A DNA stretch of 64,000 nt from JAWRCU01 sp033542235 (GTDB lineage Bacteria; Pseudomonadota; Alphaproteobacteria; Rhizobiales; Rhizobiaceae), in NCBI RefSeq assembly GCF_033542235.1, contig NZ_JAWRCU010000002.1:124001-188000 (forward strand), read 5' to 3'. The notes below the pieces were generated by a model. It searched no databases and had not been told where the DNA came from. It saw only the letters and a program-made list of their open reading frames with translations. The translations under genes and the position numbers were made by a program. This document shows positions 62,000-64,000 of this stretch, piece after piece (position 1 is the stretch's first letter; each line of letters starts with the position of its first letter).

Positions 62000-62852
62000 G
62001 AAGATGGCTGCGTCGATAAGGGCGATGTCCGCGGGGTTTGCACGTTCGCTGATGGCGGGCGCTCTGGTCACGGCATTCGTCAGTGTCGCGACAGCCGCCC
62101 AGGCGCGCGAGCTGCGTGTCTGCGCCGACCCGAACAATCTGCCTTTCTCCAACGAGCGAGGCGAAGGCTTCGAAAACAGGATCGTCGACATCGTCGCCAA
62201 GGAGCTTGGCGCCGACGTATCCTATGTCTGGTGGGCGCAGCGCCGGGGCTTCGTCCGCAACACGCTCAAAGCCGGATTATGCGATCTCATTCCCGGCGCG
62301 CCGGCGGCGCTCGAGATGCTGCGCACGACCGTGCCTTACTATCGTTCGAGCTACGTCTTTGTGACGCGGGAAGGCGAGCCGGGCATTTCCTCCTTCGACG
62401 ACCCGCGACTCCGTGACCTCAAAATCGGCGTGCAGTTGATCGGCGACGATGGCGCCAACTCGCCGCCCGTAGCGGCGCTCGCCCGCCGCGGCATCGGCGC
62501 ACACCTCAAGGGCTTTCCGGTCTATGGCGACTATTCCACGCCCGACCCGCAATCGGAGATCATCGAGGCGGTAGCCAGTCGCGATATCGATGTCGCGATC
62601 GTGTGGGGGCCGTTGGCAGGTTTCTTCGCAAGCCGGCAGCCGGTGAAGCTCCGGGTCGCGCCGGTTTCACCGCTGATCGACAAGCCTGTCGTGCCGATGC
62701 TCTATGATATCTCCATGGGCGTGCGGCGCGACGAGAAGGCGCTGAGCGGCGAGCTCGACGCCGCGCTCAAGAAGCACCGGCAGGAGATAGACGCGGTCCT
62801 GGCCGAGTTTCATGTGCCGCGGCTGGATACGGGGAATGCGGCATCACCATGA
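61980..62852 (+). CDS. XoxJ/MxaJ-like periplasmic binding protein
   Basis: 290 residues. A signal peptide ends near AAQARELRVC. The mature protein is a type II extracellular solute-binding fold (SBP_bac_3 like): LRVCADPNNLPFSNERGEG, YVWWAQRRGFVRNTL and DIDVAIVWGPLAGFF, a set seen in proteins that accompany quinoprotein dehydrogenases. XoxJ is thought to help activate or mature the dehydrogenase or to bind its metal. The ATG at 61980 lies inside the end of the dehydrogenase gene and has GGAGGA seven bases upstream. No ABC transporter partner is encoded next to it. Confidence 0.87.
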   Translation: MSSGYLEKMAASIRAMSAGFARSLMAGALVTAFVSVATAAQARELRVCADPNNLPFSNERGEGFENRIVDIVAKELGADVSYVWWAQRRGFVRNTLKAGLCDLIPGAPAALEMLRTTVPYYRSSYVFVTREGEPGISSFDDPRLRDLKIGVQLIGDDGANSPPVAALARRGIGAHLKGFPVYGDYSTPDPQSEIIEAVASRDIDVAIVWGPLAGFFASRQPVKLRVAPVSPLIDKPVVPMLYDISMGVRRDEKALSGELDAALKKHRQEIDAVLAEFHVPRLDTGNAASP

Positions 62853-63385
62853 GACGGCTCGCGTCCATGCTGCTCCTTTGCCTGGCGTTCGCAGCGGCGG
62901 GCTGCCAGCGCGAGGAGCGGCAGACACGTCCTCAACCATCGCTCGGCGACAGCGAGCAAGGCGTGCCGGTGACGACGCTGGCGCCTGGCGGCGGAAGCCC
63001 GCTGCTCTCGGACGCCAAAGCGGCCGAGTTCGAAGCCAATGCCTTCCAGCTTAGCGAAGGCAAGCGCCTGTTCAGCTGGTACAACTGCTCAGGCTGCCAT
63101 GCCAATGGAGGTGGAGGCATGGGGCCGGCGCTGATGGATGACAAGTGGATCTACGGCGACTCGATCGAGGCGATCCATGCCTCGATCCGCGACGGCCGGC
63201 CGAACGGGATGCCGTCCTTCCGCAACCACATACCCGATGATCAGATCTGGGAGCTCGCCGCCTTCGTGCGCTCGCTCTCTGGCAAGGTGCCGAGCGCAGC
63301 GGCTCCCAACCGCAACGACGATATGATGCCGCATCCGGCGGAGAACCGGCTGCCTGGCGCCGCCACAGAAGGGAAATCGCCGTGA
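62849..63385 (+). CDS. Lipoprotein c-type cytochrome
   Basis: 178 residues. The N-terminus is a lipoprotein signal with lipobox AAAGC, so Cys19 is lipidated and the protein stays on the membrane. The single heme site is CSGCH at residues 80-84, with an axial Met candidate Met121 in NGMPSF. The class I cytochrome c domain spans about 65-145. It starts in an ATGA overlap with the binding-protein gene and ends in a GTGA overlap with the oxidase subunit. It is the likely electron carrier from the PQQ enzyme to the oxidase. It differs from classic soluble XoxG by its lipid anchor. Confidence 0.88.
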   Translation: MRRLASMLLLCLAFAAAGCQREERQTRPQPSLGDSEQGVPVTTLAPGGGSPLLSDAKAAEFEANAFQLSEGKRLFSWYNCSGCHANGGGGMGPALMDDKWIYGDSIEAIHASIRDGRPNGMPSFRNHIPDDQIWELAAFVRSLSGKVPSAAAPNRNDDMMPHPAENRLPGAATEGKSP

Positions 63386-64000
63386 GGCGGGGTCTTGGCT
63401 GGATCGCGGCTCTGTCGGGTTCAATCCTTGCCGGCTGCAATGGAGTGCAGTCGGCGCTGGATCCGAAGGGGCCGGCCGCGGACGAGCTTGCCAATCTGAT
63501 CTGGCTCTTCACTGTGCTTTGCGCCGTCATCTGGGTGCTGGTGATGGCCGTGCTCGTCACGATCATGCTTCGACGCAGGCAGAGACGGATCCATCCTCTG
63601 CATGTCGATCAAGCCAGTGAGCGGACCGTTTCGCGGGTGGTGATCTCCGCTGTCGCCGCCACTGGGATCGTACTGGTCGCGCTCACGCTGCTCAGCTTTT
63701 TCGCGAACCGGACCCTCGCCGGTGTCGGCGAGGATGCGGTGCTGACCATCCGGCTGACCGGACAACAATGGTGGTGGGAGGTCAAATATGAGAACGCCGA
63801 GCCGAGCAAGATTCTCACCACAGCCAACGAGATCCATATTCCTGCGGGCGAGCAGGTCAGGCTGGTGCTTCAGTCCGACGACGTGATCCACTCCTTCTGG
63901 GTGCCGAGCCTCCACGGCAAGCTGGATCTCATCCCGGGCGTCGTGAACTCGCTGACACTCAAAGCCGACAAGCCAGGCGTCTATCGTGGCCAATGTGCCG
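63382..64000 (+). CDS. ctaC: Cytochrome c oxidase subunit II (3' end outside window)
   Basis: 206 residues seen before the edge. It begins at a GTG inside the cytochrome gene's stop. A lipobox LAGC puts Cys19 at the mature N-terminus. Two membrane helices (about 38-62 and 83-105) lead to the periplasmic cupredoxin domain, with the aromatic patch QQWWWEVKY that takes electrons from cytochrome c and VIHSFWVPS carrying the first CuA His. The reading ends at RGQCA, the first CuA Cys. The rest of the CuA loop and any fused heme domain lie beyond 64000. Subunits I and III are expected next. Position after the PQQ genes suggests a dedicated oxidase. Confidence 0.9.
   Translation, partial: MRRGLGWIAALSGSILAGCNGVQSALDPKGPAADELANLIWLFTVLCAVIWVLVMAVLVTIMLRRRQRRIHPLHVDQASERTVSRVVISAVAATGIVLVALTLLSFFANRTLAGVGEDAVLTIRLTGQQWWWEVKYENAEPSKILTTANEIHIPAGEQVRLVLQSDDVIHSFWVPSLHGKLDLIPGVVNSLTLKADKPGVYRGQCA

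Noticed and set aside
1..64000. tRNA, rRNA, CRISPR array, prophage or intact insertion sequence
   Set aside because: I scanned for CCA-ended cloverleaf-like sequences, regular short repeats, transposases and integrases and found none that I could support.

Overview
The window looks like chromosomal DNA of a high-GC alphaproteobacterium of the order Hyphomicrobiales, probably a Mesorhizobium-like member of Phyllobacteriaceae/Rhizobiaceae. This rests on the frcK-frcR-frcBCA fructose locus, the glgP-glgB-glgC-glgA-pgm-glgX order, the cysD-cysNC-cysQ block and a composite palindromic intergenic repeat of rhizobial type. The genus is an inference. No tRNA, rRNA, CRISPR array or intact insertion sequence was seen.

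Positions 1-32000 form a mosaic surface-polysaccharide (O-antigen/EPS) locus. It holds the 3' part of a CapD/FlaA1-type UDP-HexNAc 4,6-dehydratase, a GtrB-like lipid-linked sugar transferase and a GtrA-like flippase. It also has two asparagine-synthase-type amidotransferases, five class I methyltransferases and two multi-spanning GT-C-like proteins that share one periplasmic module. Further genes encode a membrane-anchored transglutaminase-like protein, two tandem O-antigen ligase/polymerase paralogues, a GT4-GT4 fusion, a GT4 transferase and a MurJ-type flippase. Sugar-nucleotide enzymes are a UDP-HexNAc dehydrogenase, a UDP-glucuronate 4-epimerase, WecB and two reductase-like SDRs. A small PglC-like phosphoglycosyl transferase is also present. 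Several stretches (about 1400-4200 and 9850-12300) are visibly more A/T-rich than their neighbours, which suggests piecemeal acquisition. The gene set predicts a glycan with N-acetyl-quinovosamine-type and uronic/uronamide residues and extra methyl groups.

Positions 32000-37200 carry sulfate activation to PAPS (cysD, cysNC, cysQ) and a convergent WbpE/DegT-type sugar aminotransferase. Positions 37400-43000 are a fructose catabolic locus: frcK and frcR on the minus strand, and the ABC importer frcB-frcC-frcA on the plus strand. A clean palindrome sits in the divergent control region and a strong stem-loop lies between frcB and frcC.

Positions 43000-56100 are the glycogen operon glgP-glgB-glgC-glgA-pgm-glgX followed by a GH13 alpha-glucosidase. 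The start codon of glgX lies inside the terminal hairpin of a rhizobial palindromic repeat. After it come a small orphan protein, a ClC-type chloride channel or antiporter and an MBL-fold hydrolase.

Positions 59300-64000 are a tightly overlapped alcohol-oxidation operon. It encodes a GlcG/HbpS-like secreted protein, a PQQ dehydrogenase with the Asp-Tyr-Asp metal signature of lanthanide enzymes, a XoxJ/MxaJ-like periplasmic binding protein, a lipoprotein cytochrome c and a lipoprotein cytochrome oxidase subunit II cut by the window edge. Together they suggest a dedicated route for electrons from alcohol to oxygen.
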